A DNA stretch of 64,000 nt, taken from Nocardia paucivorans NBRC 100373. Lineage in GTDB: Bacteria > Actinomycetota > Actinomycetes > Mycobacteriales > Mycobacteriaceae. Below are positions 44,795 to 53,904 of this stretch, piece by piece. The position numbers and the translations under genes were made by a program. The notes beneath the pieces are model-generated. The model was not told the DNA's origin, did not search any database, and worked only from the letters and a program-made list of their open reading frames with translations. The number at the start of each line of letters is the position of its first letter. Within the stretch, counting starts at the first letter, position 1. The stretch covers positions 372,001 through 436,000 of the forward strand of contig NZ_BAGE01000018.1 of NCBI RefSeq assembly GCF_000308675.1, given 5' to 3'.

Positions 44795-46036
44795 ATGTTC
44801 GAATGGTCCGAGAGCGATCTGATGGTCCGCGACGCCGTGCGTGGGTTCATCGACAAGGAAGTACGACCCAATCTCGACGCACTCGACAGCGGTGAGATGC
44901 TGCCGTATCCGATTCTGCGGAAATTGTTCTCGGACTTCGGGATCGCGGCCCTGAACGAGGAGAGCTTCGGGAAGGCGCTGGCCGCGCGGAAGGCGGCCGC
45001 GCAGGGTGGGGGAAAGAGCACGTCGTCCACCGGTGGTAATCCGCTCGGCGGTCAACAGTCGATGATGGCGGTATTGATCGGGGAGTTATCGGGTGTGTGT
45101 CTGGGCATGGTGAGCGCCATGGGGGTGAGTCTGGGGCTGGGTGCGGCCACCATCATGTCCCGGGGGACCATCGCCCAACAGGAGCGCTGGGTCCCCGATA
45201 TCGTGAGTCTGCGCAAGATCGCCTGCTGGGCGATCACCGAACCCGACTCCGGATCGGACGCGTTCGGTGGGATGAAGACCTCGGTCCGGCGTGACGGTGA
45301 CGACTACATCCTCAACGGTCAGAAGACCTTCATCACCAATGGTCCATTCGCCGATATTCTGATCGTCTACGCCAAGCTCGACGAGGGGGACGGGACTCCT
45401 CCGCGCGATCGCAAGGTCCTCACCTTCGTGCTGGAGAAGGGGATGCCGGGCCTAACCCAGGGCAAACCGTTCAAGAAGATGGGACTGCACGCCTCACCCA
45501 CCGGGGAGTTGTTCTTCGACAATGTCCGGCTCGGTCGGGAGCACCTCCTTGGCGAGACCGAGGAGCACTCCGGCGGCGACGGCCGGGAAAGCGCCCGCGC
45601 GAGCTTCGTCGCCGAACGGGTCGGGGTGGCGTTCATGGCGCTGGGCATCATCGAGGAATGCCGCCGACTGGGTATCGACTACGCGCGCAACCGGAAACTG
45701 TGGGGGCAGGAAATCGGGAAATTCCAGCTGGTCCAGCTCAAACTGGCGAAGATGGAGATTGCGCGGATCAATGTGCAGAACATGGTCTTCACCATTCTCG
45801 AACGCGGTCGCGCCGGGAAACCGCTGAGCCTGGCCGAGGCGTCGGCGATAAAGCTGTACAGCTCCGAAACCGCCACCGAGGTCGCCATGGAAGCGGTGCA
45901 GCTGTTCGGCGGCAACGGATACATGGCCGAGTATCGGGTGGAGCAGCTGGCCCGTGACGCCAAATCCCTGATGATCTACGCGGGCAGTAACGAGATCCAG
46001 GTGACCCATGTCGCGAAGGGCCTGCTCGGCGGGTAG
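44795..46036 (+). CDS. Acyl-CoA dehydrogenase family protein
   Basis: A 413-residue FAD flavoprotein of the acyl-CoA dehydrogenase fold: CWAITEPDSGSDAFGGMKTSVRRDGDDYILNG region, KKMGLHASPTGELFFDNV, and QLFGGNGYMAEYRVEQLARD. At the position of the classical catalytic glutamate (Y-E-G in medium-chain enzymes) it has I-Y-A396-G-S-N-E-I-Q, so the base must lie elsewhere or the reaction differs. A Gly/Ser-rich insert (QGGGKSTSSTGGNPLGGQQS) sits in the N-terminal domain. ATG 44795 follows AGGAGG. Divergence from the kinase-like gene: 235 bp without a gene. Confidence 0.9.
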   Translation: MFEWSESDLMVRDAVRGFIDKEVRPNLDALDSGEMLPYPILRKLFSDFGIAALNEESFGKALAARKAAAQGGGKSTSSTGGNPLGGQQSMMAVLIGELSGVCLGMVSAMGVSLGLGAATIMSRGTIAQQERWVPDIVSLRKIACWAITEPDSGSDAFGGMKTSVRRDGDDYILNGQKTFITNGPFADILIVYAKLDEGDGTPPRDRKVLTFVLEKGMPGLTQGKPFKKMGLHASPTGELFFDNVRLGREHLLGETEEHSGGDGRESARASFVAERVGVAFMALGIIEECRRLGIDYARNRKLWGQEIGKFQLVQLKLAKMEIARINVQNMVFTILERGRAGKPLSLAEASAIKLYSSETATEVAMEAVQLFGGNGYMAEYRVEQLARDAKSLMIYAGSNEIQVTHVAKGLLGG

Positions 46037-46079
46037 GACGTGGCAGTGGGGACGGGTCCGCCGGTCCCTCCCCACCGGG

Positions 46080-46919
46080 TCATACCGCTCGCAGGTGGTC
46101 GCGGCTGGCGTAGATGTGTTCGGCGATGAGACCGGCGATCCGGTCGGGAGCCTCCAGCATGGGGACGTGCCCGACCCCGGCGATCAGGATGCGATCGGTG
46201 GATTCGGGAAGTTCCCGCAGGAAACGGCGGGCATAGGTGCGCCGGGGGAGGATGCGGTCGGTTTCGGCGAAGAGCAGCCGGACCGGGGTGGTGATATCGC
46301 TCAGACCGGACAGGTGCCCGCCGCGCAGGGTCGCGGCGACCATGGGTTCGAGGGCGGGACAGTTCAGCGCCGCGGTGATCTGGGCCTCGATATCGCGGCG
46401 AGAGACGGCCCGGGCATTGCCGGCCAGCAGGAACGCGGTGGCCCACCGCACGATGCGGCTGCTGACAGGGAAAGAACCCAGGTGGCGACCGAGCCGGGTC
46501 GCCAGGGCGAGCGAGGCGAATTCGGCCACCACGCGGATCTGCGCGATCGACGGGGCCGTCCAACCGCCCGCGGGGGCTATGGCGGTGAGGGTGCGGGCGC
46601 GGCCCCGTCGGGCGAGTTCGAAACCGATCCAGCCGCCGAGTGAGTTACCGGCGATATGACAGGTGCGCCAGCCCAGTTCGTCCAACTGCGATTCGACCCG
46701 ATCGGCCAGCGCCCCCACATCGACACGCCCCTCGGGCAGGTCGGGACCGCCCCAGTGCCCGGCCAGGGCCGGGACGAACACCTCGCAACGGGCGGCCAGC
46801 CGCTCGGCGGTCTGCTCCCAGCAATGCGGCGAGAGCATGATTCCGTGTAGAAGGAGCAGCGGGGCACCCGACCCCAGATGCAGCGCCTTGACCGGTGCGG
46901 ATGCGGAGGTGTTCGACAT
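46080..46919 (-). CDS. Alpha/beta hydrolase
   Basis: A 279-residue alpha/beta hydrolase. Oxyanion loop LLLLHGIMLSPHCWEQTAERL, nucleophile elbow GNSLGGWIG, acid in LLFAETDRILP and histidine in GVGHVPMLEAPD. The frame extends far upstream but that overlaps xthA; ATG 46919 is the family-like start. It is divergent from xthA with a 70-bp gap. Cytoplasmic; substrate unknown. Confidence 0.87.
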   Translation of the reverse strand: MSNTSASAPVKALHLGSGAPLLLLHGIMLSPHCWEQTAERLAARCEVFVPALAGHWGGPDLPEGRVDVGALADRVESQLDELGWRTCHIAGNSLGGWIGFELARRGRARTLTAIAPAGGWTAPSIAQIRVVAEFASLALATRLGRHLGSFPVSSRIVRWATAFLLAGNARAVSRRDIEAQITAALNCPALEPMVAATLRGGHLSGLSDITTPVRLLFAETDRILPRRTYARRFLRELPESTDRILIAGVGHVPMLEAPDRIAGLIAEHIYASRDHLRAV

Positions 46920-46989
46920 CGTCGTCTTCACCTCTTTCTGGACGGGCGTCCTAGGGGAGTATCTGTGGACTGCATTGTACGGTCGACAG

Positions 46990-47772
46990 GTGCCGTACAT
47001 CATCACAACCGTGAACGTCAACGGCGTACGCGCCGCCGCCGGGAAAGGCCTGCTGGACTGGTTGGCGACCACCGAGGCCGATATCGTCTGCCTGCAGGAG
47101 ACCCGCGCCGACGACACCCAGGTGGCCGCCGCATTGGCGCCCGCCCTCGCCGACGGCTGGTATCTGTCGCACGCCGAACCGGAGACCAAGGGACGCGCCG
47201 GGGTCGGGGTGCTGTCGCGGCGCCCCCCGCGTTCGGTGCGGGTGGGCCCCGGACCCGAGAGCGAATTCGCGGCTGCCGGTCGGTATATCGAGACCGAATT
47301 CGAAGAGGTCACCGTGGGTAGCGTGTATGTGCACACCGGGGAGGCCGGAACTGTCCGGCAGGATGAGAAATACCGCTTCCTGGACGAGATCGCCGCCCGA
47401 ATGGCCGCTCGGACCGAGGCGTTCGTCATCGCCGGGGACTGGAATATCGCCCATACCGAGCGGGATCTGAAGAACTGGAAGGGCAACCTGAAGAAGTCCG
47501 GTTTCCTGCCCGAGGAACGGGCCTGGGTGGACCGACAGTTGGCCTCGGGATATGTCGATGTCGTCCGGCGATTGCATCCCGACGGCGACGGACCGTACAG
47601 CTGGTGGTCGTATCGGGGGCGGGCGTTCGACACCGATACCGGCTGGCGGATCGACTATCAGCTGGCGACTCCGGATATGGCCGAGCGGGCGAAACAGGCG
47701 GTGGTCGAGCGGGCCGCGACCTACGCGCAGCGCTGGTCCGACCACGCCCCGGTGACGGTCCAGTACCGGTGA
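46990..47772 (+). CDS. xthA: Exodeoxyribonuclease III
   Basis: A 260-residue EEP-fold nuclease/AP endonuclease that acts in base excision repair: TTVNVNGVRAAAGKGLLDWL, DIVCLQETRADD (metal glutamate), GDWNIAHTERDLKNWKGN, WWSYRGRAFDTDTGWRIDY and RWSDHAPVTVQY with the catalytic D-H. GTG 46990 places the first strand correctly; the upstream in-frame stretch is shadow. Confidence 0.93.
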   Translation: MPYIITTVNVNGVRAAAGKGLLDWLATTEADIVCLQETRADDTQVAAALAPALADGWYLSHAEPETKGRAGVGVLSRRPPRSVRVGPGPESEFAAAGRYIETEFEEVTVGSVYVHTGEAGTVRQDEKYRFLDEIAARMAARTEAFVIAGDWNIAHTERDLKNWKGNLKKSGFLPEERAWVDRQLASGYVDVVRRLHPDGDGPYSWWSYRGRAFDTDTGWRIDYQLATPDMAERAKQAVVERAATYAQRWSDHAPVTVQYR

Positions 47773-47887
47773 AACCGGCCGGCGGCGTGTTACCCGATCG
47801 GTAACCCCCGGGCGCTAAGGTGCCGAGCAGTCGGACGGATTCCCGCCCCGGGCCTCGGTCGCGGGTGCGGCCGGGAAGGGATTGATT

Positions 47888-48385
47888 GTGCGGGCGAAGA
47901 TTCTGCGGATTCTCTCGGCGCTGGGCGCAGTGGTGGTGGCGGTCGTCGTCGCCGTATTGAGCACCCAGGGTGGGGACGATACGAATGTCCCGTCCACCGT
48001 GGGGGCGGTCACGGGGGCGGCGACCACGTCCACGACCGGGAGTGCGAAAGCGGCGCCGGATGCGGTGTCGACGAGTGATACCGCCGTCGTTTCCAAGGTC
48101 GCCGGGGTACCGGAACGGGCATATCGCACCCTGGAGGAGATCGACGCGGGCCGGTGGCCGGATTCGGCGAACGCGCCCGGCACCAAGGGCGGGGAGCGTT
48201 TCGGGAACCGCGAAGGCCGGTTGCCCGACAGCGATTCGGCGGGTCGGTCCATCACCTACCGGGAATGGGATGTGAATCCAAAGCGCCCCGGCCGGTCCCG
48301 CGACGCCGAGCGCATCGTCACCGGCAGTGACGGTTCGGCCTGGTACACCGGTGACCACTACGAGACCTTCACGAGGATGCGCTGA
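47888..48385 (+). CDS. Secreted barnase-type ribonuclease
   Basis: A 165-residue protein with an N-terminal signal/membrane segment (ILSALGAVVVAVVVAVLST), a Thr/Ser linker and a C-terminal microbial ribonuclease N1/T1 domain. Catalytic residues align with barnase: Glu126 (REWDVN), Arg138 and Arg142 (RDAERIV) and His157 (DHYETF), so it looks active. It cleaves RNA, preferably after G. GTG 47888 follows GGAAGGGA at a good distance. The stop overlaps the barstar start as TGATG. Export to act on other cells or on environmental RNA is likely. Confidence 0.9.
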   Translation: MRAKILRILSALGAVVVAVVVAVLSTQGGDDTNVPSTVGAVTGAATTSTTGSAKAAPDAVSTSDTAVVSKVAGVPERAYRTLEEIDAGRWPDSANAPGTKGGERFGNREGRLPDSDSAGRSITYREWDVNPKRPGRSRDAERIVTGSDGSAWYTGDHYETFTRMR

Positions 48386-48915
48386 TGGCCGAAACCGTTC
48401 CACTCGCGCGCTTTCTGGCCCGCCCCGGGCAGGCCGAGGGAAATGGGTCCGGCACGGCGTCGAGTGCCGATACCGGGGCGGGCGGTTCGTCGAGCCGCAG
48501 CGGTGAATCCGTTGTCGGTGCGGTCATGGCGGATGCCGCCGAATTCAGTGCCGTGCGATATCAGGTCCCGTCGGGATATCGGGTGCGGGAATTGCGCGGG
48601 GACCGGATGCGCGATGTGACGGGGCTGTTCGACGAGTTCGCGGCGGCGCTGCAATTTCCGTACTACTTCGGCGGGAACAAGGACGCGTTCGACGACTGTC
48701 TGCGTGATCTGGACGATTTCCTGGGGCCGGCCCTCGGCTATGTGGTGGCGATTAGGGACGCCGATCAGGTGCTCGCCGAGGCCCCGGACGAGCGGCGGTG
48801 GTTCACGGCCGCGCTACAGGACTGCGCGGAGTTCTGGGCGGGGCGGGATATCGCGTTCCGAGTGGTGTTGCAGGGTCGTCCGCGGTGGCTGCCCGCCGTC
48901 GCGGTGCGTCTGTGA
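48385..48915 (+). CDS. Barstar-family ribonuclease inhibitor
   Basis: A 176-residue protein whose C-terminal half is a barstar domain: FPYYFGGNKDAFDDCLRDLDDFLG, with Asp100 and Asp104 at the places of barstar Asp35 and Asp39 that plug the barnase active site. The N-terminal 60 residues are low-complexity. ATG 48385 overlaps the ribonuclease stop by one base, ensuring co-translation. It protects the cell from the ribonuclease. Confidence 0.9.
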   Translation: MAETVPLARFLARPGQAEGNGSGTASSADTGAGGSSSRSGESVVGAVMADAAEFSAVRYQVPSGYRVRELRGDRMRDVTGLFDEFAAALQFPYYFGGNKDAFDDCLRDLDDFLGPALGYVVAIRDADQVLAEAPDERRWFTAALQDCAEFWAGRDIAFRVVLQGRPRWLPAVAVRL

Positions 48916-48925
48916 GGGCGGCGGT

Positions 48926-49561
48926 TCAGTCGAGTCGGCCGGCCAGGTCCTCGCCCAAGAGTACGAAGACATCGGTCGTGTATTCGATCAATTGGTCGCG
49001 GTCGATGGGCAGGTCGCCGTGGAGCCAGCCGGTGAGGGTCTGGATGAGGCCGCCCACCAGATAGGTGGCGCGGAAATCGATCACCGGGTTCGGCGCGGGA
49101 TCGGTGATGCCGTAGAACTCGATGCCCTCGGTGGCGACCAGACGGGCGAAGGTGCGGATGGTCTCGGTGGTTCGGGCCCGCAGTGCGGGTGTCGCCATCG
49201 AGGCCACCAGCGCCACCTCGGCCTTACGGGGATCGTCGGTGAGCACGTGCACACCGGCGGTGATGGCGGCATGGGCCTTGGCCCGGGTATCGGCGGGCGC
49301 GGTCTCGAGGGCGGTGAGGATGGCGGCGGCGAGTTCGGCCGCGATGCCCTCGAGCAGGGCCGTGAGCACATCGTCACGGCTGCCGAAGCTCTCGTAGTAA
49401 TAGCGCTCGTTGAGTCCGGCCCGGGTGCACATACCGGAAACGGTGAGCTTGGCCAATCCCTGATTGCCGATGATCTCCAGCGCCGCCTCCAGCAGCGCGG
49501 CACGCCGCTGCGCTCGTCGCTGCTGGGCGGAGACTCCGCCGTACGTTCGCTGCGCTGTCAC
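48926..49561 (-). CDS. TetR/AcrR-family regulator
   Basis: A 211-residue TetR repressor with helix-turn-helix RAALLEAALEIIGNQGLAKL / TVSGMCTRAGLNERYYYESFGSRDDVL and a C-terminal helical ligand domain ending HGDLPIDRDQLIEYTTDVFVLL. GTG 49561 is the most family-like start; the frame continues upstream without support. Divergent from the DUF2236 oxygenase, with palindromic operators in the shared gap. Confidence 0.85.
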   Translation of the reverse strand: MTAQRTYGGVSAQQRRAQRRAALLEAALEIIGNQGLAKLTVSGMCTRAGLNERYYYESFGSRDDVLTALLEGIAAELAAAILTALETAPADTRAKAHAAITAGVHVLTDDPRKAEVALVASMATPALRARTTETIRTFARLVATEGIEFYGITDPAPNPVIDFRATYLVGGLIQTLTGWLHGDLPIDRDQLIEYTTDVFVLLGEDLAGRLD

Positions 49562-49642
49562 CTCTCCGATTCTGGCAGGTCTCGATTCGAAGCCGGACGG
49601 TATGCGGGTCGCACCTCGAAGTCGCCGCCTTCGGACCCGAGA

Positions 49643-49694
49643 GGCATTTGGGCGGTGAGTGGCATTTGGGCGGTGAGTGGCAATGAGTATTGCC
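49643..49694. promoter_or_regulatory. Tandem 18-bp repeats and a GGCAAT palindrome between tetR and DUF2236 genes
   Basis: GGCATTTGGGCGGTGAGT occurs twice in tandem (49643-49660, 49661-49678), directly followed by GGCAAT-GAGT-ATTGCC (49679-49694), a perfect 6-bp inverted repeat. Further TATTGCCA half site near 49719. The array is the probable operator of the divergent TetR regulator. Confidence 0.6.
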
Positions 49695-49768
49695 ACAATC
49701 GAAAATCTGGTGGATGCTATTGCCAGATGCTCCGGATGTTGGGGAAGGAGCTCGATCAGGAGGCTGCC

Positions 49769-50716
49769 ATGGCCATATCCACCGGCGACACCGGCTACTT
49801 CACCGACGATTCGATGATTCGACGGGTTATGCGCAAACGCGCCGTCGGCCTCACCTACGGACTTCGGGCCCTGGTGATCGGTGCGGTCCATCCGCTGCTG
49901 TATGTCGGCACCGCCGAAACCACCCAACACCGCGCCACCCCCTACACCCGGCTGGCGCTCACCGGCCAACTGTTCGAGGCCGTGTTCTTCGGCACCCGGG
50001 AAGAAGCCGACCGGGCCCTCGTCTTCACCGGGAAGCGACACGCCCGGGTGGTCGGGGCGCTCCCCGAGGATGCGGGTGACAAGCACCCCGCCGGAACGGC
50101 CTACTCGGCCTACGATCCGCATCTGATGTTCATGACCATGGCATTCACCTTCGATTCCGCCGAGGTCATGCACGATCTACTGGTCCGCCGGCTCACCGAC
50201 ACCGAACGTGAGGACCTGTACCAGGACTATGTGCGTTGGGGTGAGCTGTTCGGGATGCCGCGAGAAGCGGCACCGGCCGATTATCCGGCCTTCCGCCGCT
50301 ACTACGACGACTACCTGGCCTCCGACGAGGTGTACCTCACCGATGAGGCCCGTCGGGTCGGCCAATATCTGGCCGGCCGGATGGTGCCGTACCCGTCACC
50401 GGCGCCATTGCGTCAGGCGGAGAGCACGTTCTTCCTTCTCATCCAGGGCAGTCTGCCGCCGCGGATACGGCGGATGTACGACATTCGCTGGGGAATCGCC
50501 GAGGAAATGACCCACCGCGCCCTGACCCGGGCGGTACGCACCGCCCACGGGGTGCCGTCGTGGTTGACGCTGCCCCGGATACGCGCCGCATTGACCGGGC
50601 CGAGCGCACCGATGTACCAGCTGGTGACCAAACGGGAGCAGAGCCTCGTCCGACGAGGTCTGTCGAGCATGCCCGGGATCGATCCGCGCAATTGGGTGGA
50701 GCGAAATTCGGCTTGA
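49769..50716 (+). CDS. DUF2236 (MpaB-like) oxygenase family protein
   Basis: A 315-residue alpha-helical protein of the DUF2236/MpaB/latex-clearing family, heme or metal oxygenases. Family marks are GLRALVIGAVHPLLYVG, FFGTREEADRALVFTGKRHARVVG, AYDPHLMFMTMAFTFDSA and YRVYYDDYLA-like YYDDYLASDEVY. The ATG at 49769 has CAGGAGG upstream. Divergent from a TetR gene. Substrate unknown. Confidence 0.83.
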   Translation: MAISTGDTGYFTDDSMIRRVMRKRAVGLTYGLRALVIGAVHPLLYVGTAETTQHRATPYTRLALTGQLFEAVFFGTREEADRALVFTGKRHARVVGALPEDAGDKHPAGTAYSAYDPHLMFMTMAFTFDSAEVMHDLLVRRLTDTEREDLYQDYVRWGELFGMPREAAPADYPAFRRYYDDYLASDEVYLTDEARRVGQYLAGRMVPYPSPAPLRQAESTFFLLIQGSLPPRIRRMYDIRWGIAEEMTHRALTRAVRTAHGVPSWLTLPRIRAALTGPSAPMYQLVTKREQSLVRRGLSSMPGIDPRNWVERNSA

Positions 50717-51772
<1,056 letters not shown>

Positions 51773-51789
51773 CGTCCGGCGGCCGGCGA

Positions 51790-51937
51790 CCGAGCGTCGG
51801 CCCCGGAGGCGGTAGCGGAGTGTGACCACGGAGGGGCAGCGAGACCGCCATCGAACACAGCGGCCGAGCGTCGGCCCCGGAGGCGGTAGCGGAGTGTGAC
51901 CACGGAGGGGCAGCGAGACCGCCATCGAACACAGCGG
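51790..51937. repeat. Perfect 74-bp tandem duplication between trpS and yihY
   Basis: Two identical, abutting copies occupy 51790-51863 and 51864-51937. Each contains GTGACCACGGAGGGG and so a potential GTG start with a ribosome-like GGAGGGG inside. The second copy ends 12 bases before the likely yihY start. Copy one also ends a short frame in copy two's TGA. Unit period is exactly 74. Confidence 0.95.
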
Positions 51938-51949
51938 AGGGCAGGGCTG

Positions 51950-52975
51950 GTGCAGGCGATCGACAACATCAAGGCCGCGGCGCAGCGTCAGGTGCAGGAG
52001 CGGCCATGGCTCGATCATCTGATGCGTGCGGCGGGCAGATACCAGCGGCAGCGTGGTGACTATTATGCGGCGGGAATTACGTATTTCACCGTGCTCTCGT
52101 TGTTTCCGCTGCTCATGGTCGCGTTCGCCGCCGCCGGTTTCGTGCTGGCCGGTAATGCGGAGTTGTTGGGAGAGCTGCAGGACCGCGTGGTGGAGAACAT
52201 CCCGGGCGAAATGGGCGATCAGCTCAACGATCTGATCGATCAGGCCGTCCGCTCCCGCACCACGGTGGGCGTTCTCGGTTTGCTCACCGGTCTGTATTCC
52301 GGCTTGGGCTGGATGGCGAATCTGCGTGCCGCCCTGACCGAACAGTGGGAACAGCCGAGCGAGGGCGGCAACTGGTTGCGCACCAAGATCTCGGATCTGG
52401 GGGCGTTGATCGGACTCGGTTTGGCGTTCGTCGTGTCGTTGGGGTTGTCGGCGGTCGCGTCGAGCGGGATCGGTCGACGGCTGCTCGAACTCGTCGGGCT
52501 GGCCGATATGCCCGGGGCGCGGTTGGTGCTGTGGGCGCTGTCGACGGTGCTGGCGATATTGGCCTCGTGGGCGGTGTTCGTGTGGGTTATCGCGCGTCTG
52601 CCTCGGCAACCGGTCACCCTGTCCAGTGCGGTGCGGGCCGCGGCGCTCGCGGCGGTGGCGTTCGAGGTGTTCAAGACGGTGGCCTCGATCTATCTGCGGT
52701 CGGTGCTGGACTCACCGGCCGGCGCCGCGTTCGGTTCGGTGATCGGCCTCATGGTGTTCAGTTATGTGGTGTACCGGATCGTTTTGTTCGCGACCGCGTG
52801 GGCGGCGACCACCCGGGAGAACGAGCAGCTCGTCCCGGCCCCGGTTCCCGGTCCGGCGATCATCCAACCGCGGGTGGCCGCGCCTGCCGGGATGTCCCCC
52901 GGCGGTGCGCTGGCCCTGATCGGTGCGGGATTCGTTGCGGCACTGGGGATCGGCCGGTTGCGGCGGGGCCGTTAG
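51950..52975 (+). CDS. YihY/virulence factor BrkB family membrane protein
   Basis: A 341-residue protein with about six membrane helices typical of the YihY/BrkB family: YYAAGITYFTVLSLFPLLMVAF, then the conserved GLYSGLGWMANLRAALTEQW and VYRIVLFATAWAATT. Function is not established. GTG 51950 follows GGAGGG; an earlier in-frame GTG at 51896 lies in the second duplicated copy. The end overlaps the next convergent gene by four bases. Confidence 0.87.
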   Translation: MQAIDNIKAAAQRQVQERPWLDHLMRAAGRYQRQRGDYYAAGITYFTVLSLFPLLMVAFAAAGFVLAGNAELLGELQDRVVENIPGEMGDQLNDLIDQAVRSRTTVGVLGLLTGLYSGLGWMANLRAALTEQWEQPSEGGNWLRTKISDLGALIGLGLAFVVSLGLSAVASSGIGRRLLELVGLADMPGARLVLWALSTVLAILASWAVFVWVIARLPRQPVTLSSAVRAAALAAVAFEVFKTVASIYLRSVLDSPAGAAFGSVIGLMVFSYVVYRIVLFATAWAATTRENEQLVPAPVPGPAIIQPRVAAPAGMSPGGALALIGAGFVAALGIGRLRRGR

Positions 52976-53406
52976 GCCGGAACCGTCGAGGTCCGCCGGC
53001 GCGCTCCGCGATACGACAGCACGAGCAGATACAGACCGGAGAGCAGGAGCACGCCGAGCGGCAGCAGCGGCAGGAAGGACACCCAGATCATGGGTTCCGG
53101 CAGGGCCAATGCCACGAAGGTCGCGAGGACGGTCAGGGTGAACACGGCGGCCGCCAGGCGGTGCAGGCGCCTGGTCCAGGATGTGGGCGCGGTGCTCGCG
53201 GAGCGCCCGCCCGACCGGGCCGCGACGAACGGCAGCCCATAGAGGTAGAGCCCGGTGAACAGGAGTAGGGCGAGTGGGGGCAGCGGCAGATAGGACACCC
53301 AGAACGGTCCTCTCAGCGCAAGGGCGGCAATGGTGACGACAAGGGTCACCGTGAAGACGAGGGCCAGTATCCGGTGTGTCCGCCGGATCCGTTTGTTCCA
53401 GTTCAT
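52972..53406 (-). CDS. Four-helix membrane protein built from two repeats
   Basis: A 144-residue protein with four membrane helices in two similar halves. The first half, RRTHRILALVFTVTLVVTIAALAL then GPFWVSYLPLPPLALLLFTGLYL, corresponds to RRLHRLAAAVFTLTVLATFVALAL then EPMIWVSFLPLLPLGVLLLSGLYL. Each half starts basic and has an Arg-His pair. ATG 53406 has GAGGAGA upstream. Function unknown. Confidence 0.8.
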   Translation of the reverse strand: MNWNKRIRRTHRILALVFTVTLVVTIAALALRGPFWVSYLPLPPLALLLFTGLYLYGLPFVAARSGGRSASTAPTSWTRRLHRLAAAVFTLTVLATFVALALPEPMIWVSFLPLLPLGVLLLSGLYLLVLSYRGARRRTSTVPA

Positions 53407-53568
53407 TGCGATCTCCTCGACACGGATTCGCGTCCCGGCGGTCTGCCGCGCGCATATCGATGAAGACGCTAATGACGGAGTCGGGGGCGGGCTTCTCGAT
53501 TCCTGATCACTTGTTCGACGACGGGGTGATCGCGGAAATCGGGGACCGTGTCCGAGGTGGAACCGGGA

Positions 53569-53755
53569 TCAGTCCGCGACGGCCTCGAGAAGTGCCTTGA
53601 ACAGGTCGAGCCATTCGGTTCCGGTGCTGGTCTCGATCGCCGAGCGGGATCGTTTCGGTGAACAGCCGCACGAGCCGGGCCTGCCATTGCGTACCGGCGC
53701 GGTCCTCGTCGAGTGGTGATGCCGACTCGCCGCCACCCCGGTGTTCGGCACTCAT
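53569..53755 (-). pseudogene. Possible small gene with a +1 frameshift
   Basis: From ATG 53755 the frame reads MSAEHRGGGESASPLDED, then GTQWQARLVRLFTETIPL; the adjacent frame then continues ETSTGTEWLDLFKALLEAVA to a TGA at 53569. Joined, they make a plausible 60-residue protein, but the length (187) is not a multiple of three. It may be a decayed gene, a sequence error, or chance. The rest of 53407-53904 shows nothing I can name. Confidence 0.3.
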
Positions 53756-53904
53756 GTCGTTTGTTCCCCGGCGACTCGGTGAGCCGTTCGACAATTGGTT
53801 ACGGGCCCGAATTCGGGCCCGTTTCACGGCAGTTCATCGCTGAGGTTTGTCGCTCGTTTTCCGTTCGCGCGCAAACCGTTCGGGGTCGACCGGTGCGGAA
53901 CGAA

